From NCBI GenBank assembly GCA_050946275.1, contig JBMNUM010000009.1, positions 8,310-72,309 of the forward strand: 64,000 nt of DNA, read 5' to 3'. The DNA is from JBMNUM01 sp050946275 (GTDB taxonomy: Bacteria; Actinomycetota; Coriobacteriia; Coriobacteriales; CADBOM01). The notes under the pieces were generated by a model. That model was not told the DNA's origin. It did not search any database and saw only the letters and a list, made by a program, of their open reading frames with translations. Within the stretch, counting starts at the first letter, position 1. Every line of letters begins with the position of its first letter. The translations under genes were made by a program, and so were the position numbers. This document shows, one piece after another, positions 52,218 to 60,809 of this stretch.

Positions 52218-54164
52218 ATGAAGCGCGATTATCCCAATCTCTGCAAGCCCCTGCGCGTGGGGAAGCTCACGCTGCGAAACCGAATGTGCTCTGCACCGAT
52301 GGGGGCGACGGACATCGATGTCGATGGCACGCCTGGACCGAGAACCCAGGGGTTCTACGAAGCACGCGCACGGGGCGGTGCGGCCATCGTCACCGTGAGC
52401 GAGCTCGTCGTGCATCCCGAGACGGACGGCTCCCAGATGCTGCGCCTCGGCCTGACGATTCCCGGGCAGCTCGGGGCGTTCACCTTCGTGGCCGATGCCA
52501 TCAAGCGCCATGGCGCGGTGGCGAGCATCGAGTTGTCTCACTCGGGTCAATACGCCGGCACCTACATGGCCGACAAGAAGCGCAAGGGCGAGCTGTGCCA
52601 GTACGGGCCTTCGGACGGCGTCCGTCCCGATGGTATCCCCGTGAAGGCGCTGACGCCCGCTCAGATCGCGGACATCGTCGCGGCATATGCAGAGGCGGCG
52701 ACGCTTGCGAAGCGCGCCGGGTTCCAGATGGCCATGGTCCATGCCGGCCACGGGTGGCTGATCAACCAGTTCCTCTCGCCGTACTTCAACAAACGCGACG
52801 ACGAGTACGGCGGCCCGCTCGAGAATCGGGTGCGCTTCGCCCGCGAGGTGCTCTCGGCAGTGCGCGAGGCGGCGGGGCCCGGGTTCCCGATCGAGCTGCG
52901 CATGAGCGGCTCGGAGCTCTTCGAAGGGGGATACGACCTGGAGGAGGGGTGCCGCATCGCGCAGGCGCTGGAGGACCTCGTCGACATCATCCACGTCTCC
53001 GCTGGATCCTATCAGTTCGGCTTCTCGATCACGCATCCCTCGATGTTCCGGCCGCATGGCTGCAACGTCTATCTCGCGGCGGAGATCAAGAAGCATGTGA
53101 GCGTGCCCGTCACGACGCTCGGCGGACTCTCGGACCCGGATCAGATGGAGGAGATCATCGCCTCCGGGCAGGCCGACCTCGTTGCGATGGGCCGTGCGCT
53201 TCTCGCCGACCCCGAGCTTCCCAACAAGGTCATGGCGAACAGGGGAGCCGAGATCGTCAAGTGCATGCGGTGCTTCACCTGCATGGCCGAGAGGCCGGTC
53301 ACCCAGACGAGGCGCTGCGCGCTCAACCCGCGCATCGGGCGCGAGATAGAGGGTTTCGACACACCGCCGGCGCGCAAGCGCAAGCGCGTGCTCGTCGTCG
53401 GAGGCGGCATCGCCGGTATGGTCGCCGCGCGCACGGCGGCCGAGCGCGGCCATGAGGTGGTTCTCTGCGAGAAGGAGGATGAGCTCGGGGGCATCCTGCG
53501 CACCGAGCGCGCCCTGCCCTTCAAGCAGGATATGTACAACCTCGGTTTGAGTTCCGAGGCGCTATGCAGGCGCGAGGGTGTCGAGATCAGGACGGGAACG
53601 GCGGTCGATGCCGCCTACGCGGAGGAATTCGGTGCCGACGCCGTGATCGTGGCGGTGGGATCCGAGCCGATTCCGCTTCCGGTACCGGCAGCCGAGGAGA
53701 TATGCGTCCTTTCCATCGAGGACCTGTATCTCGATGGCGCTCCGGTTGGCGATGAGGTGGTCGTCATCGGTGGCGGGCTGACGGGCTGCGAATGCGCGCT
53801 GAATCTGGCGAGGCAGGGTAAGACCGTCCATCTCGCCGAGATGCGCGACGGGCTGGCAATCGATGCGAACATCAGGCATCGGCCGATCCTCCTCGCCGAG
53901 ATCGAGGATTCCGGCCTTGACGTGCACTTGAAAGCGACCGTGCAGCGCGTCACCCCCGATGGGGTCGAGGTCGAGGAGGGTGGCGACACCATCGTGCTGC
54001 CCGCGCAGACCGTCATCTGCGCGATCGGCCAACGCTCGAGGTCGGCGGCGGTCGACCAGCTGCGCGATAGCGCGCCGTTCGTGCGCATCGTCGGGGACGC
54101 CTGCAGGCCGGCAAACGTCACGACGGCGGTGTACGAGGCGTTCCACGCGGCGCTCGATATCTAG
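52218..54164 (+). CDS. Old-yellow-enzyme-type NADH:flavin oxidoreductase with [4Fe-4S] and FAD domains
   Basis: This 648-aa protein has the 2,4-dienoyl-CoA reductase/bile-acid BaiCD-like layout. An FMN TIM barrel (1-340) contains LRNRMCSAPMG, SIELSHSGQYAG, MVHAGHGWLINQFLSPYFNKR and GRALLADPELPNK. A [4Fe-4S] motif with cysteines in CMRCFTCMAERPVTQTRRCALNP lies near 350-372. FAD- and NAD(P)H-binding Rossmann domains follow (VLVVGGGIAGMVAARTAAERG and VVVIGGGLTGCECALNLARQG). It reduces activated C=C bonds of an unsaturated acyl-CoA, steroid or dietary compound; the substrate is unknown. A small cupin-like gene follows at 34 nt and may be in the same operon. Confidence 0.94.
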   Translation: MKRDYPNLCKPLRVGKLTLRNRMCSAPMGATDIDVDGTPGPRTQGFYEARARGGAAIVTVSELVVHPETDGSQMLRLGLTIPGQLGAFTFVADAIKRHGAVASIELSHSGQYAGTYMADKKRKGELCQYGPSDGVRPDGIPVKALTPAQIADIVAAYAEAATLAKRAGFQMAMVHAGHGWLINQFLSPYFNKRDDEYGGPLENRVRFAREVLSAVREAAGPGFPIELRMSGSELFEGGYDLEEGCRIAQALEDLVDIIHVSAGSYQFGFSITHPSMFRPHGCNVYLAAEIKKHVSVPVTTLGGLSDPDQMEEIIASGQADLVAMGRALLADPELPNKVMANRGAEIVKCMRCFTCMAERPVTQTRRCALNPRIGREIEGFDTPPARKRKRVLVVGGGIAGMVAARTAAERGHEVVLCEKEDELGGILRTERALPFKQDMYNLGLSSEALCRREGVEIRTGTAVDAAYAEEFGADAVIVAVGSEPIPLPVPAAEEICVLSIEDLYLDGAPVGDEVVVIGGGLTGCECALNLARQGKTVHLAEMRDGLAIDANIRHRPILLAEIEDSGLDVHLKATVQRVTPDGVEVEEGGDTIVLPAQTVICAIGQRSRSAAVDQLRDSAPFVRIVGDACRPANVTTAVYEAFHAALDI

Positions 54165-54197
54165 ACCGGGGACGATGAGGACAAGGGAGGTCCGAAG

Positions 54198-54656
54198 ATG
54201 GTCATCATGAACAACGAATCGGGAAAGTACGCTGCGAACATCGTGCAGACGGCTGTCGATCCGCAGATGGATCCCGACTTCAAGGAGATCTACAACCGCT
54301 TCGCGAAGCGCATCGTGTGGATCGACGACGATGTGGTTCCCGGTGCCATTCAGATGAACACGGCCTGGTACCATTCCGATCCCGAGCGAGATCCCATCTT
54401 CGAGGAGCATGTGCACGAGGATGCGGATGAGCTCATCGGCTTCTTCGGGTCCGACCCGGAGCATCCCAACGAGCTCAACGCCGAGATCGAGTTCACGATC
54501 GGCGGCGAGGTGCATCTCCTCACGAAGTCGACGATTATCTTCGTTCCGGCAGGCACCCCGCATAACCCGATGCGTATCCGCAACGTCAAGAAGCCCATGT
54601 TCCACTTCTCGGTGGTGACGACGGGCAAGTACGACGGAACGGCAACGTATCGGTAG
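54198..54656 (+). CDS. Small cupin-like protein downstream of OYE-type reductase
   Basis: The protein is 152 aa, with AAGGGAGG 7-13 nt before the ATG. The sequence looks like a single cupin barrel: HVHEDADELIGFFGSDPEHP carries His and Glu residues at metal-ligand positions, and IIFVPAGTPHNPMRI supplies the second cupin motif. A catalytic or binding role toward the product or substrate of the neighbouring flavoprotein is possible. I cannot assign a specific function. Confidence 0.75.
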   Translation: MVIMNNESGKYAANIVQTAVDPQMDPDFKEIYNRFAKRIVWIDDDVVPGAIQMNTAWYHSDPERDPIFEEHVHEDADELIGFFGSDPEHPNELNAEIEFTIGGEVHLLTKSTIIFVPAGTPHNPMRIRNVKKPMFHFSVVTTGKYDGTATYR

Positions 54657-54726
54657 GAGCCGGCGCAACGCAAGCGGCCTGAGACGGCGTGCATCGCGTG
54701 CCGGTCAGGGCCGGAGCCAAGACCCC

Positions 54727-54783
54727 TGGCAATTCTTCATGGAAAAGGGCGTATGAGACGCCCTTTTCCGTGAAGAATTGCCA
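54727..54783. repeat. 26-bp intergenic hairpin (element D)
   Basis: Bases 54727-54752 pair with 54758-54783 over 26 bp with one mismatch and a 5-nt loop (core AATTCTTCATGGAAAAGGGC). It shares TGGCAA and AAAAGGGCGT with element C (30181). It lies between convergent transcription units. Confidence 0.9.
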
Positions 54784-54838
54784 TAATCGAGCCCTTTCGG
54801 CTATAAATGCCGCCCTTCTTCGAACAAAGTTGTCATCG

Positions 54839-54895
54839 CCTTCGGGTTCGAGTCCCTGTGGGGCTTCCCCGCATAAAGGAAAACGCCCCAGGGTT
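54839..54895. repeat. 57-nt repeat R1, copy 1
   Basis: This matches 55087-55143 with four mismatches. It includes the left half of the tRNA-His terminator (CGCATAAAGGAAAACGCCCC) without its second arm. Confidence 0.85.
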
Positions 54896-54935
54896 CAAGC
54901 TGTGGTTGAAAGGCAGTGCTCTTGCGCATCGCGCG

Positions 54936-54981
54936 GCCGCAGCGTCAATGAAAAAGGCCGTTCGTCTAAGAACGGCCGTTA
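54936..54981. repeat. Second copy of the tRNA-Asp downstream repeat
   Basis: This matches 35020-35065 (the tRNA-Asp terminator cassette) with three mismatches and is fused to a truncated tRNA-His 3' end. Confidence 0.85.
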
Positions 54982-54982
54982 A

Positions 54983-55009
54983 TTCAAGCTGGGGTGGGTG
55001 AGGGGACTC
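54983..55009. repeat. 27-nt duplicate of the tRNA-His 3' end (att-like remnant)
   Basis: This is identical to 55157-55183. The last 20 bases equal the tRNA-His 3' end, including the encoded CCA. The two copies are 174 bp apart, as left by integration or excision of an element at the tRNA. Confidence 0.8.
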
Positions 55010-55086
55010 CCGCCTGCTCCCTCCGGTCGCATGCTGATGGTCCTCGCCTTCGGCTCGGATGCGGACATGCCACCGGCATGTCCGCC

Positions 55087-55143
55087 CCTTCGGGTCCGAG
55101 TCCCCATGGGACTTCCCCGCATAAAGGAAAACGCCCCAGGGTT
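55087..55143. repeat. 57-nt repeat R1, copy 2
   Basis: This is the copy adjacent to the intact tRNA-His terminator; see the first copy at 54839-54895. Confidence 0.85.
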
Positions 55144-55152
55144 GGGGCGTTT
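55122..55152 (-). terminator. Terminator of tRNA-His
   Basis: On the minus strand AACGCCCC, a 6-nt loop and GGGGCGTT are followed by TTCCTTT. Confidence 0.75.
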
Positions 55153-55163
55153 CAGTTTCAAGC

Positions 55164-55241
55164 TGGGGTGGGTGAGGGGACTCGAACCCCCGATCTCCAG
55201 AGCCACAATCTGGCGCCTTAGCCAACTAGGCCACACCCACC
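55164..55241 (-). tRNA. tRNA-His (anticodon GTG)
   Basis: On the minus strand: G-1 plus acceptor GTGGGTG/CACCCAC, D-arm TGGCCTAGTTGGCTAAGGCG, anticodon loop TTGTGGC with anticodon GTG, T-loop GGTTCGAGTCC, discriminator C and encoded CCA (55164-55166). Its length is 78 nt with G-1 and CCA. Confidence 0.97.
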
Positions 55242-55255
55242 GTATGCGAGATGTG

Positions 55256-55284
55256 AGTATAGCGATTCTCGCGGTTTCGCACAA
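55256..55284 (-). promoter_or_regulatory. tRNA-His promoter
   Basis: Minus strand TTGTGC (55279-55284), a 17-nt spacer and TATACT (55256-55261) lie 14 nt before the tRNA 5' end. Confidence 0.7.
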
Positions 55285-55386
55285 TACGAGCGCGGCCACT
55301 GGCGCGAAACATCGCGGCCACGGTTTGCGTCGCGGTTTTGGCGCGTGCTGTCGTGGCTTTCCGATTCGGTGGCGTGCGCCCGGCGG

Positions 55387-55641
55387 CTACTTCAGGCCGG
55401 GGTTCTTGTCGAGATGCTCGGTGAGAGCGTTGTGCAGCGCGACGAGCTGGTTGTGCGACAGGATCACGCGCGCGACCAGATAGGAGGGCGCATTGTTGTC
55501 GGGGCTGGGGGAGTGGTCGTTGTAGATGAAGTCGATGCGCGACTCGGAGGGAGTCGAGGCGATGATCGACATGTTCGCGTACACGCCGTGGAGATCCTCG
55601 GGCTTCGCGGTGATGTTCAGGTTGGCCGGCTTGTCTGCCAT
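55387..55641 (-). CDS. DUF3467-family small protein
   Basis: The ATG at 55641 follows AAAAGGAG, giving 84 aa. The DUF3467 pattern is clear: PEDLHGVYANMSIIASTPSESRIDFIYNDHS, then YLVARVILSHNQLVALHNALTEHL. The family has no known biochemical role; members are small cytosolic proteins, often near stress or translation genes. A consensus TATAAT on the minus strand (55681-55686) lies upstream. It is divergent from the CWB2 endopeptidase-like gene. Confidence 0.88.
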   Translation of the reverse strand: MADKPANLNITAKPEDLHGVYANMSIIASTPSESRIDFIYNDHSPSPDNNAPSYLVARVILSHNQLVALHNALTEHLDKNPGLK

Positions 55642-55780
55642 GTTGTGCTCCTTTTCAAGACTGCGGTTCGAACTTAGGGAATTATACCAATTAGAAACAT
55701 GCACGGAGTTTGCCGTGCCAACGGGTGTTTCTTTCGTGTATCATCTAAACACTTACGAAGCGTTTTGGAGGGTTTTTCTC

Positions 55781-57625
55781 ATGGATTCTACGATGGTCAA
55801 GAGCGGCCGCAGGATGCGCGCCGTCATATCCCTGCTTGTGGTGACCGTGCTTCTCGCGCTGACCGTTTCCCTGGTGTCGACCGAGACGGCCGACGCATCG
55901 AGCTGGGTGAAGGAGTACAGTGGGACGACGGTTTCGAAGCGCACGGGCATCTCGCGCGCGAAGTACATGAGCTGGCTGGAGCGTCATCTCTACGACCACT
56001 ACTACATCGGCACGCCCTACGGCAACAAGCACGGTGGTTCCGACCATCGCAACCCGCTGGGCGACTGCGATGGCAAGAACGGTGCCAACGACGTTCCGGG
56101 CGAGGCCGGCATGAACTGCACGGGCTTCGTGTGGCATACGCTGTACGGCGCCTCCGGATACAGCCTCTCCAAGGCGAAATCCGTCATCCCCTGCTGGACC
56201 GGCTGGGGCGGTTTCCACCGCTATGCGATCTGGGGCTCGACGCCCGGCGAGACGTTCAACCGCTTCACGGAGCTCGTCGACCAGGGCAAGGTCGCCAAGG
56301 GCGACATCATCTGGATCTGGAATCTCACGAGCACCGGCATGAGCTCGAGTGGCTATGCGGCTGCCAGCTCCGAAACCCATCACATCAACGTGTTCGTCGG
56401 CGACTGGGGTCTCGCGTACAAGGCCGGCGGCTACGGTCTGTGGCACTCGGCCATTGGCTATTGGCGCTACTACGATGACAAGACGGGCAAGTTCTACCGC
56501 GACATGTCCTACAAGGTGTGGCAGAACACCATCTCGGCCATCTCGCCCATCACCTACAGCAAGTCGATCGGCATCACGGTGCTGAAGTTCGACAACTACA
56601 AGCCGGATGTGCTGCGCAAGACGAAATACAAGGCGAAGACGGGCCAGAAGGTCACGGCCACACCCTATGCCGGTGAGACGCAGTACGCAACGAACTTCAA
56701 GATCAACTACGCGGCGTACCCCAACGGCTGCGATAACGTCGTCGTCGTCTCGGGCAAGAGCTGGGAGGATGGCCTGTCGGCGGCGGCGCTGGCCGGTGCC
56801 CTCAACTGCCCGATCGTGCAGACGAAGCCCGACAAGCCCGGCTGGACGTCCTACAACATGATGAAGAAGCTGAACCCGAAGAAGGTCTATGTCATCGGCG
56901 GCCCGAAGGCCGTGTCGTGGAACGCCGCGAAGAAGCTCTCGAACAAGACGCGCGCGAAGGGCAAGTTCACGCGCCTCGGGGGCAAGAACGCGATCGGCAC
57001 GTCCGAGAAGGTCTACAACTACATGACGGGCACGCTCAAGGTGAAGCCGAAGGACGTCATCCTGGCCACCGCCAACGACTTCCGCGACGCCATATCGGCA
57101 TCGTGCTATGCGGCGTGGAGCAAGAGCCCGATCCTCCTGACGAAGGCCAGCGGCCCGAGCGCGGCGACGCGCAAGAAGGTCGCCGAGTCCGGTGCCCGTC
57201 TCGTCGTCATGGGCGGCCCCAAGGCCGTGCCCGAGTCCGCCGTCGCTGCGTTCGGCGAGGTCAAGGGCGGCGTGAAGCGCGTTGCCGGCAAGACGGCATG
57301 GGGCACGTCGGCGCAGATGTTCAAGTATGCCAAGTCGCGCAAGATGCCCATCAGCAACGTGGTCATCGCGACCGGCCGGAGCTACAACGACGCTCTCGCC
57401 GCCTCGGCGCTCGGCAAGAAGTTCAACGCGCAGATCATCCTGCTCGACGGCAAGGCGAGCAAGGTGACCCCGCAGGCTTCCGAGACGCTGCGCACGTATG
57501 GCAAGAGCATCAAGAACATCTACTTCGTCGGTGGTTCCAAGGCGATCAACTCGAAGGTCCGCAACGGCGTGAACTACATCATGAAGACGCGTGCGGGCAC
57601 GGTGACTGCCAAGACGACGGCATAG
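55781..57625 (+). CDS. Secreted cysteine-peptidase-like protein with CWB2 cell-wall anchor
   Basis: The ATG at 55781 follows GGAGGG, giving 614 aa. The signal peptide spans residues 1-40 (core VISLLVVTVLLALTVSLV, cleavage near ADA|SS). Residues about 45-260 resemble an NlpC/P60- or CHAP-type fold: a candidate nucleophile Cys113 in AGMNCTGFVWHTLYG and candidate His200/201 in SSETHHINVFVGD. Residues about 311-614 hold three CWB2 repeats (DGLSAAALAGALNCPIV, DALAASALGKKFNAQII). It is probably a wall-bound hydrolase acting on peptidoglycan or another amide-containing polymer; the activity is inferred. A strong terminator follows. Confidence 0.88.
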   Translation: MDSTMVKSGRRMRAVISLLVVTVLLALTVSLVSTETADASSWVKEYSGTTVSKRTGISRAKYMSWLERHLYDHYYIGTPYGNKHGGSDHRNPLGDCDGKNGANDVPGEAGMNCTGFVWHTLYGASGYSLSKAKSVIPCWTGWGGFHRYAIWGSTPGETFNRFTELVDQGKVAKGDIIWIWNLTSTGMSSSGYAAASSETHHINVFVGDWGLAYKAGGYGLWHSAIGYWRYYDDKTGKFYRDMSYKVWQNTISAISPITYSKSIGITVLKFDNYKPDVLRKTKYKAKTGQKVTATPYAGETQYATNFKINYAAYPNGCDNVVVVSGKSWEDGLSAAALAGALNCPIVQTKPDKPGWTSYNMMKKLNPKKVYVIGGPKAVSWNAAKKLSNKTRAKGKFTRLGGKNAIGTSEKVYNYMTGTLKVKPKDVILATANDFRDAISASCYAAWSKSPILLTKASGPSAATRKKVAESGARLVVMGGPKAVPESAVAAFGEVKGGVKRVAGKTAWGTSAQMFKYAKSRKMPISNVVIATGRSYNDALAASALGKKFNAQIILLDGKASKVTPQASETLRTYGKSIKNIYFVGGSKAINSKVRNGVNYIMKTRAGTVTAKTTA

Positions 57626-57650
57626 GACCGGGTTTCCAAACGCTTGCAAG

Positions 57651-57690
57651 GAGGGCTGGCAGGGTATTCCGCCAGCCCTCTTCTTGTTCG
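57651..57690 (+). terminator. Strong terminator after CWB2 peptidase gene
   Basis: GAGGGCTGGC (57651-57660), a 10-nt loop and GCCAGCCCTC (57671-57680) are followed by TTCTTGTT. Confidence 0.85.
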
Positions 57691-57742
57691 CGTGGTCGGG
57701 GCCGACCGCTTGGGAGCCGTCGGTCGCATCTATGGGTCCGCG

Positions 57743-59821
57743 CTACATCTCCTCCTGGAGGTCGACGAGCATCAAGTAGACGTTGTCGCGCAGGTTGCGC
57801 GCCGTCACACGCGAGATCTTGCCGGCCTCGAAGAGGTTGTCGATCTCCTCGAGCTCGAGATGGTATGCGTTTCGCTCCACCTCGAGGACCTTCGCATCGA
57901 TGCGGTGCATCGTCATCGTGGCGCTGGGGTTGGCGCTCTCGAGGACCTGCAGGGTCGCGCGATGCGCGGCGAGCTGCTCCGCGATGGCCGCGGCCGGGGC
58001 AGACGAGTCATTGCGCGAGAGGAGTTTCTCCAGATATGCGATGGCGCGTCGCTCCAAGATGATGCTGACGGTGCGGTCGCGCGGTTTGGGAACCCTGCCC
58101 GTCGCCCGCCGGAAGGCGTCCTCTCCGTTGAGCGCGAAGACCCTGATGAACGTCGGGAGATGACGAACGGCGTTCGAGATGACCCATCCGTGCGCGTTCT
58201 TGTGCTGCAGCAGGCTCTGAGCGCGGGCGATTCGCATCATGTTGCGCGCGATTTCCACGTTGTCGGGATAGCCATGCTCGCGTAGCCTGATGAGCTCGTC
58301 ACGCTGACGTTCGAGCACGCGCAGGCGCAGCAGCGTCGCGGGAAGGGAGTCGATGTCGACCTCTGAGTGGATACGCTGGATGCGCATCGAGTAGGCGCGG
58401 ATGACCTCGCGCGTCGCCCGTCGGTTACCAGCGTCCTGTGCGTTCTGGAGCTCTCCGATCACGTGGCGCAAGATCGCGATCTTCGCCTCCGCAACCTCTT
58501 CATCCGTCTCGGGGCGATCCTCCTCCCCGCGGTGCGAGGGGGCGAGAACGGGCATGAGGAAGTTGGAGAGAAGCAGCGTGCAGAGGATGACGCCCGATGC
58601 GAGGAAGATGATCATGTCGCGGTGGGGGAAGCTGTCCCCCGCGCTCGTGAAGAGCGGAAGAGACAAGATGATGGAGAGCGTCACCGCGCCCTTGGGTCCC
58701 CCGATGGTGGAGATGAGCGCCGACCGGATGCGCGTCCGCGGCGTCGACTGCATGGCCTGGGCTCTCCTTCGGCTGCTCGAGGTGCGCTTGCGCTTTGCCC
58801 GCCGCAGGCTGATCCGCTCCATGATGATGATCCACAGGAAGCGTGTGAGCACGATGAGGACCGTGATGATGAGCACGGTGACGATGAGCACGAGATTGCT
58901 CGAGCCCGTGTCGTTCCATTCGCTCAAGACGGTGGGAAGCTGCATGCCGAGCATCACGAACACGATGCCGTTGAGCACGAAGATCAGCACGTTCCACACG
59001 CTTCCGGAGACGATGCCGAGCTTCGCGCGGTTCGGGCCGATGACCTTCTGCCCCTTGCGGCTCACGAAGAGTCCGGCGGCGACGACCGCGAGAACGCCGC
59101 TGGTGTGGACCGCCTCGGCGACGAGGAAGATCGTGAAGGGCATCATGACGTCGAACAGCACGTGGAACGTCGTGTTGTCGAGGCCCATATCGTGGACCTT
59201 CCCCTGCGCCCACTGCAGGAATGCGGCCAGTGCGAGGCCGACGGCGATGCCCCCGAAGAAGCCGAGCACGAAGGAGAGGGAGGCGCCGACGACCGAGAAC
59301 GCACCGGTGACGGCTGCCGCGACGGCGAATTGGAAGGCGACGACGCCCGACGCGTCGTTGATGAGGGCCTCGCCCGAGAGCAGCGAGCTCTCCTTGGGAT
59401 CGAGGTCGACCGTGCCCTTGAGCGATGTGACCGCGACGGCGTCGGTCGGCCCGAGAGCCGCGCCGAGCGCGAGCGCCGCGGCGAGGGGGATCGAGGGAAC
59501 GATAGCATGCAGGGTGAAGCCCACGACGAGCATGATGGCGACGACGAGCCCTATGGCCAGCGAGAGTATCTTGCCCCTGTTGGACCACAGGCCCATCTTG
59601 TCGGATTCGCGCGCGTCGTTGAACAGTATGGGGCCAACGAAGAGGATGAGGAAGAACTCCGGGTTCAGGTTCAGCCGTATGGGGGTCAAGGCCAGGGCCG
59701 CGATGACGAGTCCGAGACCGATCTGGATGAGCGGAGCGGAGATTCTGGGGAGGACCTGGTCGATGATGGCGGACAGCAGCACGGCGATGCCCATGATGAG
59801 CACGAGCTCGAATGTCGCCAA
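57743..59821 (-). CDS. CPA1-family Na+/H+ antiporter
   Basis: The protein is about 692 aa. The TTG at 59821 sits 8 nt after GGGGAGG; a TTG at 59827 is too close to that site. Residues 1-420 form the antiporter membrane domain (about twelve helices), including ALGAALGPTDAVAVTSLKGTVD and SGEALINDASGVVAFQFAVA. The Asn-Asp pair is typical of electroneutral CPA1 exchangers. A large cytosolic C-terminal region (about 430-692) is helical and charged and probably regulatory. It would exchange Na+ (or K+) for H+ and maintain internal pH. A TetR-type regulator gene lies upstream on the same strand. Confidence 0.92.
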   Translation of the reverse strand: MATFELVLIMGIAVLLSAIIDQVLPRISAPLIQIGLGLVIAALALTPIRLNLNPEFFLILFVGPILFNDARESDKMGLWSNRGKILSLAIGLVVAIMLVVGFTLHAIVPSIPLAAALALGAALGPTDAVAVTSLKGTVDLDPKESSLLSGEALINDASGVVAFQFAVAAAVTGAFSVVGASLSFVLGFFGGIAVGLALAAFLQWAQGKVHDMGLDNTTFHVLFDVMMPFTIFLVAEAVHTSGVLAVVAAGLFVSRKGQKVIGPNRAKLGIVSGSVWNVLIFVLNGIVFVMLGMQLPTVLSEWNDTGSSNLVLIVTVLIITVLIVLTRFLWIIIMERISLRRAKRKRTSSSRRRAQAMQSTPRTRIRSALISTIGGPKGAVTLSIILSLPLFTSAGDSFPHRDMIIFLASGVILCTLLLSNFLMPVLAPSHRGEEDRPETDEEVAEAKIAILRHVIGELQNAQDAGNRRATREVIRAYSMRIQRIHSEVDIDSLPATLLRLRVLERQRDELIRLREHGYPDNVEIARNMMRIARAQSLLQHKNAHGWVISNAVRHLPTFIRVFALNGEDAFRRATGRVPKPRDRTVSIILERRAIAYLEKLLSRNDSSAPAAAIAEQLAAHRATLQVLESANPSATMTMHRIDAKVLEVERNAYHLELEEIDNLFEAGKISRVTARNLRDNVYLMLVDLQEEM

Positions 59822-59932
59822 AGACAAAACCTCCCCACGCGCGTGGTCGACTACAGCTGCAATTTGATTCTAGCATGCAGCCGAACGGGGGCGCATGCGG
59901 GTCATGAAAGCGGTCTGGTTGGGGAGGAGGCG

Positions 59933-60418
59933 CTAGCCGATGAGCCTTTCGAGGACGTCGGCGAGCTCGTCGCGGTCGAGGTAGTCGCCGTCGCGCACGA
60001 TGACGCTCGCAACACCCGATGCGGCGAAGATATACCGGTAGTCGGTCCGGCGGGAGATCTCGAGGAATGCATCCGTGCATTGCGCGACGACGATGTCCGC
60101 CAGGCCGTTTGTCAGGAGCAGCGCCACCTGGTCGTGAGCCGACTCATAGATGTCGAGGCACGCGCGGGCATAGGAGCGAGCGCCGCTCACCCGTGCGCTT
60201 GGCAGCTCTCCCATCGCCTTGTCGAGCGCGATCTTGAGATACCGCGCGGCCACATCGCCGAGCGAGTTGAAGTTCTGGTAGAAAGCCGGACGGGACAACT
60301 TCGCCTCAGCGCAGAGCTCGGTGATCGTGATGGAGTCGAACCGTTTCTTCTGCAAAAGTGTACCGAGCGCATCGGCCAACCTGCTCTTCGAGCGCACGGC
60401 TATGGGGTTTTCATGCAT
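59933..60418 (-). CDS. TetR/AcrR-family transcriptional regulator
   Basis: The ATG at 60418 follows GAGAGGA, giving 161 aa. The N-terminal helix-turn-helix reads SRLADALGTLLQKKRFDSITITELCAEAKLSRPAFYQNFNSLGDV, the classical TetR DNA-binding region. The ligand-binding part is short. It lies 111 nt upstream of the Na+/H+ antiporter on the same strand and might control it, or an unseen target. No clear palindromic operator was found. Confidence 0.88.
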   Translation of the reverse strand: MHENPIAVRSKSRLADALGTLLQKKRFDSITITELCAEAKLSRPAFYQNFNSLGDVAARYLKIALDKAMGELPSARVSGARSYARACLDIYESAHDQVALLLTNGLADIVVAQCTDAFLEISRRTDYRYIFAASGVASVIVRDGDYLDRDELADVLERLIG

Positions 60419-60809
60419 GGCGATCCTCTCGCGGTTGGTAGTGCTGGGCAAAAACCCATCCCTTTGGTCCGGCACGCCCCGCGATTTCGATGGCCGCAAA
60501 TGCGCGAAACGGTATTTCTGGTCAAAAGCTAGCAAAACAGACCCGCCCGTCGTCCTCGTTTCGACGGGTATCTGGGTTTCTGTATAGGCGAAAAACGGTG
60601 AAAGGCCAAATCTGCAAAGAATCCCCCATTACGCTGCACTACGACTCTACAAAACTAACCGTCCTATCGATTTACATATGAAACTCGCGCGCTTGGGTCG
60701 ACGAAAACCCGCAGGCCTAAAACACGTCTGTGAACGGGAAAGGCCGGGTTATAATTGCTCAAGCACTCACGTTTACCGAATGCAGAAGAAACGAAACAAG
60801 GTGGTTGCT
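60419..60809. other. 391-bp divergent spacer between tetR-like gene and murA
   Basis: A small hairpin CCCGTCG/CGACGGG lies at 60546-60568. A consensus TATAAT (60750-60755, plus strand) lies 55 nt before murA; its -35 is poor (CTGTGA near 60728). The region is AT-richer than its surroundings. Nothing else could be supported. Confidence 0.5.

Noticed and set aside
54841..54875. tRNA-like T-arm (GGTTCGAGTCCC) in the plus direction in repeat R1
   Set aside because: No acceptor, D or anticodon arm can be formed around it; treated as part of the scar repeats.
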